A DNA stretch of 64,000 bases from the NCBI RefSeq assembly GCF_014698845.1, contig NZ_JACJTV010000007.1:124001-188000 (forward strand), written 5' to 3'. Positions within the stretch are counted from its first letter, which is position 1; every line of letters begins with the position of its first letter. The position numbers were made by a program, and so were the translations under genes. Origin of the DNA: Coleofasciculus sp. FACHB-1120 (GTDB taxonomy: Bacteria > Cyanobacteriota > Cyanobacteriia > Cyanobacteriales > FACHB-T130). Under the pieces are notes generated by a model that was given only the letters and a program-made list of their open reading frames with translations, searched no databases and was not told where the DNA came from. Shown in pieces: positions 36,089 to 44,887 of the stretch.

Positions 36089-37132
36089 GTGGGTCTTTTC
36101 AGTCGCTTTTCCTTATCCCGGGACATGGGTATCGACCTGGGCACTGCTAACACCCTGGTTTATGTGTCCGGCAAAGGCATTGTTCTCCAAGAACCCTCTG
36201 TGGTTGCTATGGATATGGACACAAAAACCCCGCTAGCCGTGGGCGAAGATGCCAAAAAAATGTTGGGAAGAACTCCCGGCAATGTGGTGGCCCTGCGCCC
36301 CCTGCGCGATGGTGTCATTGCAGATTTCGATGTCGCTGAGCTAATGCTTAAGCATTTTATTCAGCGAGTACATGAGGGAAGAGCCTTAGTTTCACCTCGT
36401 GTTGTCATTGGCATTCCTTCGGGTGTCACTGGCGTAGAACGACGAGCCGTGATGGAAGCAGCATCTCAGGCAGGTGCCAGGGATGTGTACTTGATAGATG
36501 AGCCGGTCGCTGCCGCCATTGGTGCTGGACTACCAGTGGCTGAGCCTACGGGCAACATGATCATTGATATTGGTGGCGGCACCACAGAAGTTGCCGTGCT
36601 TTCTTTACAAGGAACGGTTTTAAGTGAATCGGTGCGCGTGGCTGGCGACGAGCTTTCGGAAGCCATCATGCAGTACATGAAAAAAGTCCATAACTTGGTG
36701 ATTGGGGAACGCACCTCTGAAGAAATCAAGATTCAGATTGGTTCTGCCTACCCTACCAGTTTTGATGAAGAAGCCATCATGGAAGTGCGAGGCTTACACC
36801 TGCTCTCTGGCTTGCCGCGCACTGTCACTATCAAGGGGCCAGAAATTCGGGAAAGTATGTCTGAACCGCTTTCAGTGATTGTGGATGCGGTGAAGCGAAC
36901 CTTAGAGCGCACGCCACCTGAACTCGCAGCCGATATTATCGACAGGGGCATCATGCTGGCTGGCGGCGGTGCTTTGTTAAAGGGGCTAGACACGCTCATC
37001 AGCCACGAAACCGGCATTGTCACCCACGTAGCGGCAGATCCACTCTCGTGCGTGGTGCTGGGAACCGGGCGGGTGTTGGAGAATTTCAAACAGCTAGAGC
37101 GGGTGTTCAGCGGGCGATCGCGCCATATGTAG
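36089..37132 (+). CDS. mreB: Rod-shape actin-like protein MreB
   Basis: 347 aa, GTG start. Actin/Hsp70 ATPase signatures: MGIDLGTANTLVYVSGKGIV (phosphate 1), IIDIGGGTTEVAVLS (phosphate 2), and GIMLAGGGALLKGLD (adenosine). It forms membrane-bound filaments that direct lateral wall synthesis. First of the mreB-mreC-mreD series, with short-repeat DNA between the genes. Confidence 0.97.
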   Translation: MGLFSRFSLSRDMGIDLGTANTLVYVSGKGIVLQEPSVVAMDMDTKTPLAVGEDAKKMLGRTPGNVVALRPLRDGVIADFDVAELMLKHFIQRVHEGRALVSPRVVIGIPSGVTGVERRAVMEAASQAGARDVYLIDEPVAAAIGAGLPVAEPTGNMIIDIGGGTTEVAVLSLQGTVLSESVRVAGDELSEAIMQYMKKVHNLVIGERTSEEIKIQIGSAYPTSFDEEAIMEVRGLHLLSGLPRTVTIKGPEIRESMSEPLSVIVDAVKRTLERTPPELAADIIDRGIMLAGGGALLKGLDTLISHETGIVTHVAADPLSCVVLGTGRVLENFKQLERVFSGRSRHM

Positions 37133-37258
37133 CAGTCATTAGTCGTTAGTCATTAGTCATTAGTCATTGGCAGTAGGCAATGAACTAAAGACTAAGGCTA
37201 GGGACTAGGGACTCAGGACTAAAAACTAAAGGGCTAAAGACAAATCGCTGATAGCTAA
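37133..37258. repeat. Short heptamer-like repeats (AGTCATT / GGGACTA) between mreB and mreC
   Basis: GTCATTAGTCGTTAGTCATT and related units, then GACTAGGGACTCAGGACTAA, form a degenerate run of 7-bp units typical of cyanobacterial STRR sequence. The same kind of sequence fills 38030-38107 (mreC-mreD), 38700-38735 and 41065-41150. Confidence 0.75.
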
Positions 37259-37993
37259 ATGTTTACACTGCGTCGCTGGTGGGTTCGGCACGGAATACAA
37301 GTTATATTGGCTGGGCTAGCAATCGGAAGTGCCTGGGCAATTCGGGAGACTCAGGGAGCTGCTCTTTATGAGACTTACCAGTTGCTCACCCGTCCTTTTC
37401 AAATAGAACCCACGTCACAAGAGCGCATCGAGAATGCCCGCTTCCTAGAACTACAGGAGCGGTTAGTTGAACTCGAAAGCCAAAATCAGAAGTTAAAAGA
37501 GCTGTTGGGTTATGTTAAACAGAAAAAACAGCCAGGGATAGTCGCTCCGATTGCAGGACGTGGTGCCGATCATTGGTGGCAACAGATAACCCTCGGTCGA
37601 GGAAGTCAAGATGGGATCAAACCAGATTTCATCGTGATGGGTACGGGTGGCTTGGTCGGTCGCGTAACCAACGTGACTCCCCATAGCAGCAGGGTCTTAC
37701 TGGTTAGCGATCCTAGCAGCCGGGTGGGGGTTGTAGTTAGCCGCAGCCGTTATATGGGCTATCTTCGGGGGCAAGGTTCTAACCGAGCAGTGATGCAGTT
37801 TTTTGATAAAGTTCCTGATGTCCGTCGGGGCGATGTCGTGGCAACATCATCTGTCAGTAAACTTTTTCCGTCAGGATTGCCGATAGGGCGAATAGAATCT
37901 GTAAATTTGGACAAAACTCCAGCGCCTGAAGCTGTGATTGAGTTGACAGCACCGATGAGTTCCTTGGAATGGGTGGTTGCGTACCCGAAATGA
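37259..37993 (+). CDS. mreC: Rod shape-determining protein MreC
   Basis: 244 aa. One N-terminal membrane segment, a coiled coil (ARFLELQERLVELESQNQKLKELLG) and the beta-rich MreC domain with GTGGLVGRV and FLPIGR-like SGLPIGRIESV motifs. Periplasmic scaffold that links MreB and the peptidoglycan synthases. On the same strand as mreB and mreD. Confidence 0.93.
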   Translation: MFTLRRWWVRHGIQVILAGLAIGSAWAIRETQGAALYETYQLLTRPFQIEPTSQERIENARFLELQERLVELESQNQKLKELLGYVKQKKQPGIVAPIAGRGADHWWQQITLGRGSQDGIKPDFIVMGTGGLVGRVTNVTPHSSRVLLVSDPSSRVGVVVSRSRYMGYLRGQGSNRAVMQFFDKVPDVRRGDVVATSSVSKLFPSGLPIGRIESVNLDKTPAPEAVIELTAPMSSLEWVVAYPK

Positions 37994-38029
37994 GGAATGA
38001 GGGGTTAGCTGTCATTAGGAAATAGCGAT

Positions 38030-38107
38030 AGTAAATAGTGATTAGTCATTAGTAATAGACGATGGACTAACGACTAATCACAGATGACTCATGACCCATG
38101 ACCCATG
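38030..38107. repeat. Short repeats between mreC and mreD
   Basis: AGTGATTAGTCATTAGTAAT, GGACTAACGACTAATCAC and GACTCATGACCCATGACCC: degenerate 7-bp units as between mreB and mreC, running right up to the mreD start codon. Confidence 0.65.
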
Positions 38108-38656
38108 ATCAATGTATCTGACTTGTCACCTTGGCCTCGTCAAATGCTTAACTGGGCAGTAACCATTGGTTCTGCCCTGTTATGCTTATTGGTCTTGCCG
38201 ATGCGCCTACCGGGAATGGAATTGTTGGGAATTGGCCCCAACTGGTTGTTAATTTGGGTGGTCGCCTGGAGTTTGAAGCGAACAATGTTGCAAGGGGCGA
38301 TCGCTGGTTTAGTGTTAGGACTGATCCAAGATGGGATGACATCCCCCGATCCCAGTCATGCCCTCAGTTTAGCAGTGGTAGGAATTTTGACCGCTCGGAT
38401 TCAAAAGCAGCGGTATATTGAGGAAGATTTTATTTCGGTGGCGTTAATTGTTTTTGGGATGGCGGTTGTGGGGGAGACGGTGAGTGCAATTCAGTTCACG
38501 CTACAGGGCGATCGCGATCTAACCGCAATTTGGACATATCACCAGCGTATTGCCCTCTCCAGTGCCATCCTGAGCAGCCTTTGGGCACCTGTTGTTTACT
38601 ATCCTCTAAATCGCTGGTGGCAGCAGATGAACCTGTTAGGGCAGTCTTCCAAGTAG
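38105..38656 (+). CDS. mreD: Rod shape-determining protein MreD
   Basis: 183 aa, with about five membrane segments. PLRLPGMELLGIGPNWLLIWVVAWSLKR, GLVLGLIQDGMTSPDPSHALS and a Trp/Arg-rich end fit cyanobacterial MreD. Its place directly after mreB and mreC supports the call. Integral membrane partner of MreC in the elongasome. Confidence 0.9.
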   Translation: MINVSDLSPWPRQMLNWAVTIGSALLCLLVLPMRLPGMELLGIGPNWLLIWVVAWSLKRTMLQGAIAGLVLGLIQDGMTSPDPSHALSLAVVGILTARIQKQRYIEEDFISVALIVFGMAVVGETVSAIQFTLQGDRDLTAIWTYHQRIALSSAILSSLWAPVVYYPLNRWWQQMNLLGQSSK

Positions 38657-38671
38657 TTTCTAGCCAATCGT

Positions 38672-38695
38672 CAATACTCAGTCTTCTGAGTATTG
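38672..38695. terminator. Bidirectional hairpin between mreD and the HAD gene
   Basis: CAATACTCAG / CTGAGTATTG form a perfect 10-bp stem with a 4-nt loop, and a second, outer pairing (CAATCGTCAA with TTGACGATTG at about 38665 and 38707) extends it. It lies between two convergent stop codons. Confidence 0.65.
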
Positions 38696-38703
38696 AGTGA
38701 GGA

Positions 38704-39516
38704 CTATTGACGATTGACCAATGACCGATGACTCACTCCTAGCAGGTAATGAGCAACAGAAAGTAAATCGCTATGAATGAGGGTTGGTTGGAACTGTCGC
38801 AACCTTTGGCTGCTGCGAATGCCACAAGTCAGAGCGATGGTAGGAATCGAAAGCGCTTGTCCTGCTAAGATGTCTGCTTCTGTATCGCCGACCATCCAAC
38901 AATCATCGGCGGTTTGCATCGGCGAACAATGTTCTGCGATCGCTGTGGTGAGAAGTTGCGTTTTCACTTCAGCGTAGTTTTGATAAGCAGCATGGCTGTC
39001 TTGAGTCCCGTAAATGCCACTAAACAAACGAGCCAAACCGTGATTCTGCAAGATTTGCAGAGCTTGGGATTGACATCGTAACGTCACTAACACTAGCTTG
39101 ATGCCCTGAGAATGTAGCAATGCTAGCGCCCAGTTAACGCCTGGCTGCATTTTGTCTTTCTGTAACAGCGCCGGTTGATTGACGATGCTCACAACACGCT
39201 GCAAAAACACATCAATTTGCTCCCCCTGTAAGCCCGATCGCATTGCAATTTCCACATCTGGGACGCGATCTTGCTTCATTTGCCAGAACTGCTCTTTAGC
39301 CAATACCTGAAGATGCAGGATTTCTCCTTGCTCCTGGTATATCTCCTGAGTATCAGCGAGTGCAAGTTGATAGGTACTGTAATAGCGGTGGGAAACGTCC
39401 ACCAGTGGGCCGTCAAAGTCGCAAAACACAGTCAGTTTTTGGAAATGAGGGGCAGCGGCTTGACGCCGGTAGGGCTGAGGTGGTTGCAAATCTGAGGCGG
39501 CGGGGCAGCAGTTCAT
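38704..39516 (-). CDS. HAD family hydrolase
   Basis: 270 aa. Motif I FCDFDGPLVDVS (nucleophile Asp), motif II LVTLRCQ, and motif IV WMVGDTEADILAGQALSIPTIALTCG. The helical cap between residues about 50 and 150 is of the phosphoglycolate-phosphatase (Gph-like) type. Substrate not predictable. Convergent with mreD. Confidence 0.85.
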   Translation of the reverse strand: MNCCPAASDLQPPQPYRRQAAAPHFQKLTVFCDFDGPLVDVSHRYYSTYQLALADTQEIYQEQGEILHLQVLAKEQFWQMKQDRVPDVEIAMRSGLQGEQIDVFLQRVVSIVNQPALLQKDKMQPGVNWALALLHSQGIKLVLVTLRCQSQALQILQNHGLARLFSGIYGTQDSHAAYQNYAEVKTQLLTTAIAEHCSPMQTADDCWMVGDTEADILAGQALSIPTIALTCGIRSSQRLRQFQPTLIHSDLLSVAHYLLGVSHRSLVNRQ

Positions 39517-39920
39517 AGGACGTTACGAATCCGAACTTTTTGATACGTTTATTTACATTAACAGGTGCGACATAAGTTGTCATGGGATTTAGCCCTCAAA
39601 ATATATTAGACCTATTTATAGGGATATGTCGCGATCGCGTAAGTATCGGGGTGAAAATCGGGGTGAAAATCAAGATAACTACTGAAGGTGGGTAATCGCA
39701 AATTAGTGATTGGTTCCCCGACGGATGAATTTCTCAAAGCAAAGCACCATGAAACGGTGCTTATCGGCTCAGATGCGCCCCCCATATTCTGCTGTTGACA
39801 GGTAAACACGCGCTCCTCTTTTTTTGCAGGGATAATCCACCTAGCATCCCTCCCTAAGCCTGCTGCTGCTAAAGTAGGCTGGCTATTACACTCAGGTGTA
39901 GCCAGGACAGCAGCAAACTC
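39517..39920. other. Spacer upstream of ribD, no gene and no FMN riboswitch
   Basis: Holds a direct duplication TCGGGGTGAAAA (about 39648-39671) and a 7-bp hairpin AAGCACC/GGTGCTT (39742-39762). I looked for the conserved FMN riboswitch blocks ahead of ribD and did not find them. A small minus-strand frame here overlaps the ribD start and is not supported. Confidence 0.5.
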
Positions 39921-41072
39921 ATGGACAACTTTTCCGCAAACACCCAATCGGATGCACTCCAACAGGAGTCCCCTTTTACCTCCTTCGACCGCGCGATGAT
40001 GCAGCGGTGTATAGAATTAGCTCGTCGCGCCTTGGGACAAACCGCGCCTAATCCCCTAGTGGGTTCTGTCATTGTCCAGGATGGGCAGATTGTGGGGGAA
40101 GGGTTTCATCCCGGTGCCGGTCATCCCCATGCAGAAGTCTTTGCGCTGCGGGACGCCGGTGAACGAGCCAAAAGAGCCACAATTTATGTAAATCTGGAAC
40201 CTTGTAACCACTACGGACGGACGCCTCCCTGTTCGGAAGCGTTGGTAGCCGCAGGGGTGAACAAGGTGGTGGTGGGCATGGTAGACCCCGATCCGCGCGT
40301 ATCGGGAGGAGGGATTGAGCGGTTACGAGCAGCGGGCATAGAAGTTGTGGTGGGCGTGGAAGAAGACGCCTGTCGGCAGCTAAATGAGGCTTTTATCCAT
40401 CGCGTTCTCTACCAGCGTCCGTTTGGCATTTTAAAATACGCCATGACTTTGGATGGCAAAATTGCTACAACCACCGGACATAGTGCCTGGATCACCAGCC
40501 CGAATGCCCGCAATGAGGTACATCGAATGCGGGTGGCGTGTGATGCGGTGATCGTGGGCGGCAATACGGTGCGTCTGGATAACCCCCACTTGACTAGCCA
40601 TCAGACAGAGGCACACAATCCCTTGCGGGTAGTCATGAGTCGCACGCTGGATTTGCCCGTCGAGGCTCATGTGTGGGAGACGGTGGAGGCTCCCACTTTA
40701 GTGCTAACAGAGGTGGGAGCTAATCCGGATTTTCAGCAGATGCTGTTGAAAAAGGGTGTGATGGTAGTGGAGCTGACTCCACTAACACCGACCAAGGCAA
40801 TGGCGTACCTATATGAGCGTGGATTATCGAGCGTGCTGTGGGAATGTGGCGGCACTTTAGCAGCAAGCGCGATCGCAGAAGGGACAGTGCAAAAAATTCT
40901 TGCCTTCATTGCTCCCAAAATTGTCGGCGGCAGGTTGGCTCCTTCTCCTATTGGGGATTTGGGGTTTGCAAGCATGACAGAGGCACTCTCTTTAGAGCGC
41001 GTCTGTTGGCGAGCTGTCGGCTCAGATTGTCTGGTTGAAGGTTATTTACCCTTAGCAGTCAGTAGTCAATAG
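39921..41072 (+). CDS. ribD: Bifunctional riboflavin biosynthesis deaminase/reductase RibD
   Basis: 383 aa. The N-terminal deaminase (about 1-150) has the zinc site HPHAEVFAL and EPCNHYGRTPPC. The C-terminal reductase (about 160-375) has KYAMTLDGKIATTTGHSAWITS and VIVGGNTVRLDNPHLT. Catalyses steps 2 and 3 of riboflavin synthesis. It stands alone, not in a rib operon, which is usual in cyanobacteria. Confidence 0.95.
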   Translation: MDNFSANTQSDALQQESPFTSFDRAMMQRCIELARRALGQTAPNPLVGSVIVQDGQIVGEGFHPGAGHPHAEVFALRDAGERAKRATIYVNLEPCNHYGRTPPCSEALVAAGVNKVVVGMVDPDPRVSGGGIERLRAAGIEVVVGVEEDACRQLNEAFIHRVLYQRPFGILKYAMTLDGKIATTTGHSAWITSPNARNEVHRMRVACDAVIVGGNTVRLDNPHLTSHQTEAHNPLRVVMSRTLDLPVEAHVWETVEAPTLVLTEVGANPDFQQMLLKKGVMVVELTPLTPTKAMAYLYERGLSSVLWECGGTLAASAIAEGTVQKILAFIAPKIVGGRLAPSPIGDLGFASMTEALSLERVCWRAVGSDCLVEGYLPLAVSSQ

Positions 41073-41150
41073 TCAGTGGTTATTGGTCATTACGTTAATG
41101 GCGAATAGCTAATTGTCAATTGCCATTCGCCATTAGCAAAGCTGATAGCT
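41065..41150. repeat. Short AGTCAGTAGTCAATAG-type repeats after ribD
   Basis: AGTCAGTAGTCAATAGTCAG, GGTTATTGGTCATTACG and CAATTGCCATTCGCCATTAG are degenerate 7- to 10-bp units like those in the mre spacers, ending just before the next start codon. Confidence 0.6.
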
Positions 41151-41158
41151 ATCAAAAT

Positions 41159-41770
41159 ATGCTCGAAGTGATTGTGTGGAGCCTGTTGGTTGGAAGTTTT
41201 GGTCTGGAGGCAGTCATGGTAAGCGGATGGATGCGCTGGCAGCAGGTGAGTACAGGTCAGCAACATGAAGAAGAGGAAGAAACTTTAACTCGTTATGAAT
41301 CTAAACAAGACGTGGCACCCGCAGAGCCGCCTTGTAATGGTTCCTCGCCACCGATATTTAAAGATCCGCGACTGATGGGCTGGGAATTTAAAATTGTGCG
41401 AGCTAAAAGCGATTTATTTCGCAATCCAACAGTTTTTCAAAAGCTGTGTGAAGAAGAGGCACAATCCGGCTGGATTTTGTTAGAGAAAATGGATGATCGG
41501 CGGGTGCGGTTCAAGCGACCGACTGCCATGCGGGACATGATTCCATCAGAATCTCTGGCTTATGACCCCTATCGCAGCCATTACGGGCCTGTATTGACGC
41601 GGCGTACCTGGGTGGCTGCGATCGCGGCTGTGATGGCGATAAGTTTACCGGCTTATTTGGGCTATGCCCTCGTGTCGGCAACGCTGGCGAATTCTTCACA
41701 GGTTAATCCACCAGCGGCACCCCCACCGGAGCCGCAGTCTTTCCCAAAGCGTCCGTTGGCACCCAAGTAG
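41159..41770 (+). CDS. Cyanobacterial hypothetical protein with two membrane segments
   Basis: 203 aa from ATG 41159; an earlier TTG falls within repeat DNA and is unlikely. Membrane segments lie at the N-terminus (VIVWSLLVGSFGLEAVMVSG) and near the C-terminus (WVAAIAAVMAISLPAYLGYALV). Between them is a soluble domain with GWEFKIVRAKSDLFRNPTVF and AQSGWILLEKMDDRRVRFKR. The C-terminus is Pro-rich. I do not recognise a functional family. Confidence 0.65.
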   Translation: MLEVIVWSLLVGSFGLEAVMVSGWMRWQQVSTGQQHEEEEETLTRYESKQDVAPAEPPCNGSSPPIFKDPRLMGWEFKIVRAKSDLFRNPTVFQKLCEEEAQSGWILLEKMDDRRVRFKRPTAMRDMIPSESLAYDPYRSHYGPVLTRRTWVAAIAAVMAISLPAYLGYALVSATLANSSQVNPPAAPPPEPQSFPKRPLAPK

Positions 41771-41851
41771 CTCTTCGGCTTCTAATAAATAATTGGCACT
41801 TTAGCAAGTAGAGACGCGATGTGGATCGCGTCTCTACTTGCTAATGGATTG

Positions 41852-42085
41852 TTAATTGGTTTCTTGCCAGACAGACTGACGCTCTTGAGCAAGATCCCGG
41901 ATCAGGGATAGCTTTGAGTGCAGATAGTCAGTCATAATATTTGTTTCGTCGGAATTGAGCGATCGCTGTTGTTTCAGTTGCTTCAGCAGCCACTGTACTA
42001 GGCTGGCATCGTCTAACTTCAATAACATATTGGCCTGAGTAGTTTCAATTAAAGCCCAAAGCTGACGCAGCATTGTGGGAGTCAT
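41852..42085 (-). CDS. Small conserved hypothetical protein
   Basis: 77 aa. ATG at 42085 is preceded by a perfect AGGAGG (complement of 42090-42095), so upstream in-frame starts are rejected. Mostly helical, with TMLRQLWALIETTQANMLLKL and a stretch ending AQERQSVWQETN. No known motif. Last chromosomal gene before the mobile element. Confidence 0.65.
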   Translation of the reverse strand: MTPTMLRQLWALIETTQANMLLKLDDASLVQWLLKQLKQQRSLNSDETNIMTDYLHSKLSLIRDLAQERQSVWQETN

Positions 42086-42628
42086 AAAACCTCCTATAAG
42101 CGGATAGCTGTTCTGAGTGCCGAATTGGCTAGGAACGAGTGTTATGTGGGTGGTGGGAGCAGATGGGTACGGCACACTGCCTCTTATTTAATTATTCCTT
42201 TAGCTTTCCACGATAACTTATCTGGTAATACCAAAATCGCGATCGCACAAGTTGCAACAAGAGTTACCAAATACTTAACAAAGCGAACAATAACTTGACA
42301 GGGACTCAAATGGAAAGTTAAGACAGTTCGGTGTTAACGATGGTTGAGAGCCTTCCAAGGTTGGCAAAAACCTCTAAAACGCCACCCTAACCCTCATGAA
42401 AAAATTAGGCTCCATAGGCGTTTCAGCGAGATAGAGCCAAGAAAGAGGCTAGAAGACTCGGCGATAAGTGTATTGGACATTCTGGAACCTCTTTCTGGGA
42501 ACGCTAGTAGCACCAGGCGCTCTTCTCAGAATCTGCTGTTAAGCACGACAAACATTATTAAGGTATGCTTAACATAAAGTCTGATTCTAATTGCCTTGTA
42601 GAGGCTAAAAAGCTTTATAAACTCTTTC
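42086..42628. other. Chromosomal flank of the transposon, no gene recognised
   Basis: No supported gene, and no tRNA cloverleaf on either strand, although type V-K elements often insert beside tRNA genes. The five bases directly before the predicted element end are CTTTC (42624-42628), the candidate target-site duplication. Confidence 0.5.
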
Positions 42629-42853
42629 TGTCGATTAACACATTATTTGTCGTCTTAACAAATTATTGTCGCCGAAGTTGTCATGGCTAAAACCTTTACC
42701 CTTCAAAGGCTTTAGCCATTTTTAATGTGTTTTCCTCCAAAATCAATTTTAACACATTATTTGTCGTTATTTAAATAATTAACAATTTAGATGTCGCTTA
42801 TTTGAAATTTACCTTTTCCAAATTTTCTACATTCCTTAACAAATAAAGTGTCG
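42629..42853 (+). repeat. Transposon left end with five TnsB-site-like repeats
   Basis: Sites: 42635-42652 and 42749-42766 are identical 18-mers TTAACACATTATTTGTCG. The others are 42655-42671 (TTAACAAATTATTGTCG), 42779-42796 (TTAACAATTTAGATGTCG) and 42836-42853 (TTAACAAATAAAGTGTCG). All point the same way. The first two are only 2 bp apart; the others are spread out, as in Tn7-type left ends. They are the expected binding sites of the TnsB encoded 200 bp away. Confidence 0.85.
42683..42719. terminator. Hairpin terminator inside the transposon left end
   Basis: ATGGCTAAA/TTTAGCCAT and the inner CCTTT/AAAGG make a long stem followed by TTTTT on the plus strand. On the minus strand it is preceded by the same kind of A/T tract. 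It sits between TnsB sites 2 and 3 and could stop host transcription from entering the element, or element transcription from leaving. Confidence 0.65.
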
Positions 42854-43048
42854 CTTTTTGGAAATAAACATGTATTATATTAATCAAGTGATTAATACAA
42901 ATGTACTAAGTCGCGCTGTGTATTAGGTCTATTCACTTCTTTACCTCTGTAGGACGAGAACCAGAATGCTGATACCTAGCTCTCGTCGCTCTTAAACTCG
43001 GCGATGCTACACCGCTACTAATTCATGCTTTGACATAGAAGCCCGACT

Positions 43049-44791
43049 ATGGAAGAAATGCCACTGATAGATCCTGGTGTTGAATCTCTTCTTTCTGATG
43101 AGGACAATGACCGAGAAGAAATCCAACAGAAAGAAGTAACAGAAGAAATTGCGATCGTAACTGAACTGTCAGACGAAGCAAAGTTCAGGATGGAAGTGAT
43201 TCAAAGCCTGATTGCACCATGCGATCGCAAAACCTATGGGCAAAAATTAAAGGAAGCAGCGGACAAACTCGGAAAAACGGTTCGGACAGTACAGCGACTC
43301 GTTAACAAGTATCAGAAAGAAGGTTTATCGGCGATTACTGACACTGAGCGCTCCGATAAAGGCAATTACCGAATTGATCCTGACTGGCAAGATTTTATTA
43401 TTAAAACCTTTAAGGAGGGGAATAAAGGTAGTAAAAAAATGACTCCGGCTCAAGTGGCAATTAGGGTACAAGCTAGAGCGGAGCAGCTAGGTTGCGAGAA
43501 ATACCCTAGCCATATGAGTGTGTATAGGGTTCTTAATCCTATAATTGAGCGACAAGAACAGAAACAGAAGATACGAAATATTGGCTGGCGAGGGTCAAGA
43601 GTATCCCATAAGACTCGCGATGGGCAAACTCTGGACGTGCGGCATAGCAATCATGTCTGGCAGTGCGATCATACAAAATTAGACATCATGTTGGTGGATC
43701 AATATGGTGAACCTTTGGCTCGTCCTTGGCTAAGCAAAATCACCGACAGTTATTCTCGCTGCATCATGGGCATTCATTTAGGCTTCGATGCACCGAGTTC
43801 TCAAGTTGTTGCCTTAGCTTTGCGCCATGCAATTTTACCCAAGCACTATAGTTCTGAATTTAACCTTCATTGTGAGTGGGGAACTTATGGCATTCCAGAA
43901 AACTTGTTCACTGATGGTGGCAAGGATTTTCGTTCGGAGCATTTGAAGCAAATTGCTTTTGAACTTGGCTTTGAGTGCCATTTGCGCGATCGCCCTTCTG
44001 AAGGGGGTATAGAAGAACGGGGATTTGGGACAATTAATACTGATTTTCTAGCCGGGTTCTACGGATATTTAGGCTCAAACGTGCAGGAACGCTCAGAGAA
44101 AGCTGAGGAAGAAGCTTGCGTAACGCTACGGGAGATACATCTGCTATTGGTGCGCTACATCGTTGATAACTACAATCAGCGCATTGATGCCAGAACAAAA
44201 GATCAGACTCGTTTTGAACGGTGGGATGCAGGATTGCCTACTTTGCCGCCTGTAATTAAGGAGCGGGAATTAGATATTTGCCTGATGAAAAAAACTCGCC
44301 GCAGTATCTATAAAGGTGGGTATTTAAGCTTTGAAAATATCATGTATCGGGGTGATAGCCTGCCAGTTTACGCTGGTGAAACTGTAACCCTCCGATTTGA
44401 CCCTAGAGATATCACCACCGTTTGGGTATACCGTTCGGAGATGGGAAAAGATGTATTTCTAACTGCTGCCCATGCTCTAGATTTAGAAACGGAGCAACTT
44501 TCTTTTGAAGATAATAAAGCGGCTAGTCGTAAACTGCGTAAGGCGGGGAAAGATATTAATAATAAATCTATCTTGGCAGAAGTCCGTGAGCGGGATGTTT
44601 TCATCAAGCAAAAGAAAAAAAGCCGACAGGAACGCAAAAAATCAGAACAAGCTCAGGTGCATCCTATTTACGAGTCACCTAAAAATATTCAATTAGAAGC
44701 GGTGGAATCTTCTGAAACACAGCCTGAAACTCAACCGCAACGTCCTAGAGTCTTTAACCTTGACCAACTCAGTAGAGATTACGATGAATAG
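43049..44791 (+). CDS. tnsB: TnsB-type DDE transposase (type V-K CAST family)
   Basis: 580 aa. Mu/Tn7-type transposase: N-terminal HTH domains (GQKLKEAADKLGKTVRTVQRLV), then the rve/RNase H core with catalytic residues D207 (WQCDHTKLD), D289 (LFTDGGKDF) and about E323 (SEGGIEERGF), then the Mu-C-like beta domain (NIMYRGDSLPVYAGETVTLRFDPRDITTV). Length and long stretches (RPWLxxxxDxYSRCIMGIxLGFDAPSS, VVALALRHAILPK) match ShTnsB of the Cas12k CAST (584 aa) as I recall it. It cuts and joins transposon ends; its C-terminal tail would contact TnsC. No tnsA gene is present, which is also the V-K pattern. Confidence 0.93.
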   Translation: MEEMPLIDPGVESLLSDEDNDREEIQQKEVTEEIAIVTELSDEAKFRMEVIQSLIAPCDRKTYGQKLKEAADKLGKTVRTVQRLVNKYQKEGLSAITDTERSDKGNYRIDPDWQDFIIKTFKEGNKGSKKMTPAQVAIRVQARAEQLGCEKYPSHMSVYRVLNPIIERQEQKQKIRNIGWRGSRVSHKTRDGQTLDVRHSNHVWQCDHTKLDIMLVDQYGEPLARPWLSKITDSYSRCIMGIHLGFDAPSSQVVALALRHAILPKHYSSEFNLHCEWGTYGIPENLFTDGGKDFRSEHLKQIAFELGFECHLRDRPSEGGIEERGFGTINTDFLAGFYGYLGSNVQERSEKAEEEACVTLREIHLLLVRYIVDNYNQRIDARTKDQTRFERWDAGLPTLPPVIKERELDICLMKKTRRSIYKGGYLSFENIMYRGDSLPVYAGETVTLRFDPRDITTVWVYRSEMGKDVFLTAAHALDLETEQLSFEDNKAASRKLRKAGKDINNKSILAEVRERDVFIKQKKKSRQERKKSEQAQVHPIYESPKNIQLEAVESSETQPETQPQRPRVFNLDQLSRDYDE

Positions 44792-44887
44792 TTTTTAAAC
44801 CCTTAGGTATCCCTTGCTCACAAATATCAAAATTTATTTTAACGAAATTCTTGTTGTTTAAGATTTAAAAAAAAAACAATACTGATA

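Noticed and set aside
39517-39920. FMN riboswitch ahead of ribD
   Set aside because: The conserved RFN sequence blocks are missing.
39612-39962. 116-codon minus-strand frame over the ribD start
   Set aside because: Overlaps ribD, low-complexity C-terminus (HPDFHPD), no ribosome binding site.
42300-42628. tRNA gene as the transposon target site
   Set aside because: No cloverleaf with a GGTTC-type T-loop and paired acceptor stem could be found on either strand.
42629-42853. Repeated 18-bp motif as a CRISPR array
   Set aside because: Spacing between copies is irregular (2 bp to over 75 bp) and the repeats fit TnsB sites next to tnsB.
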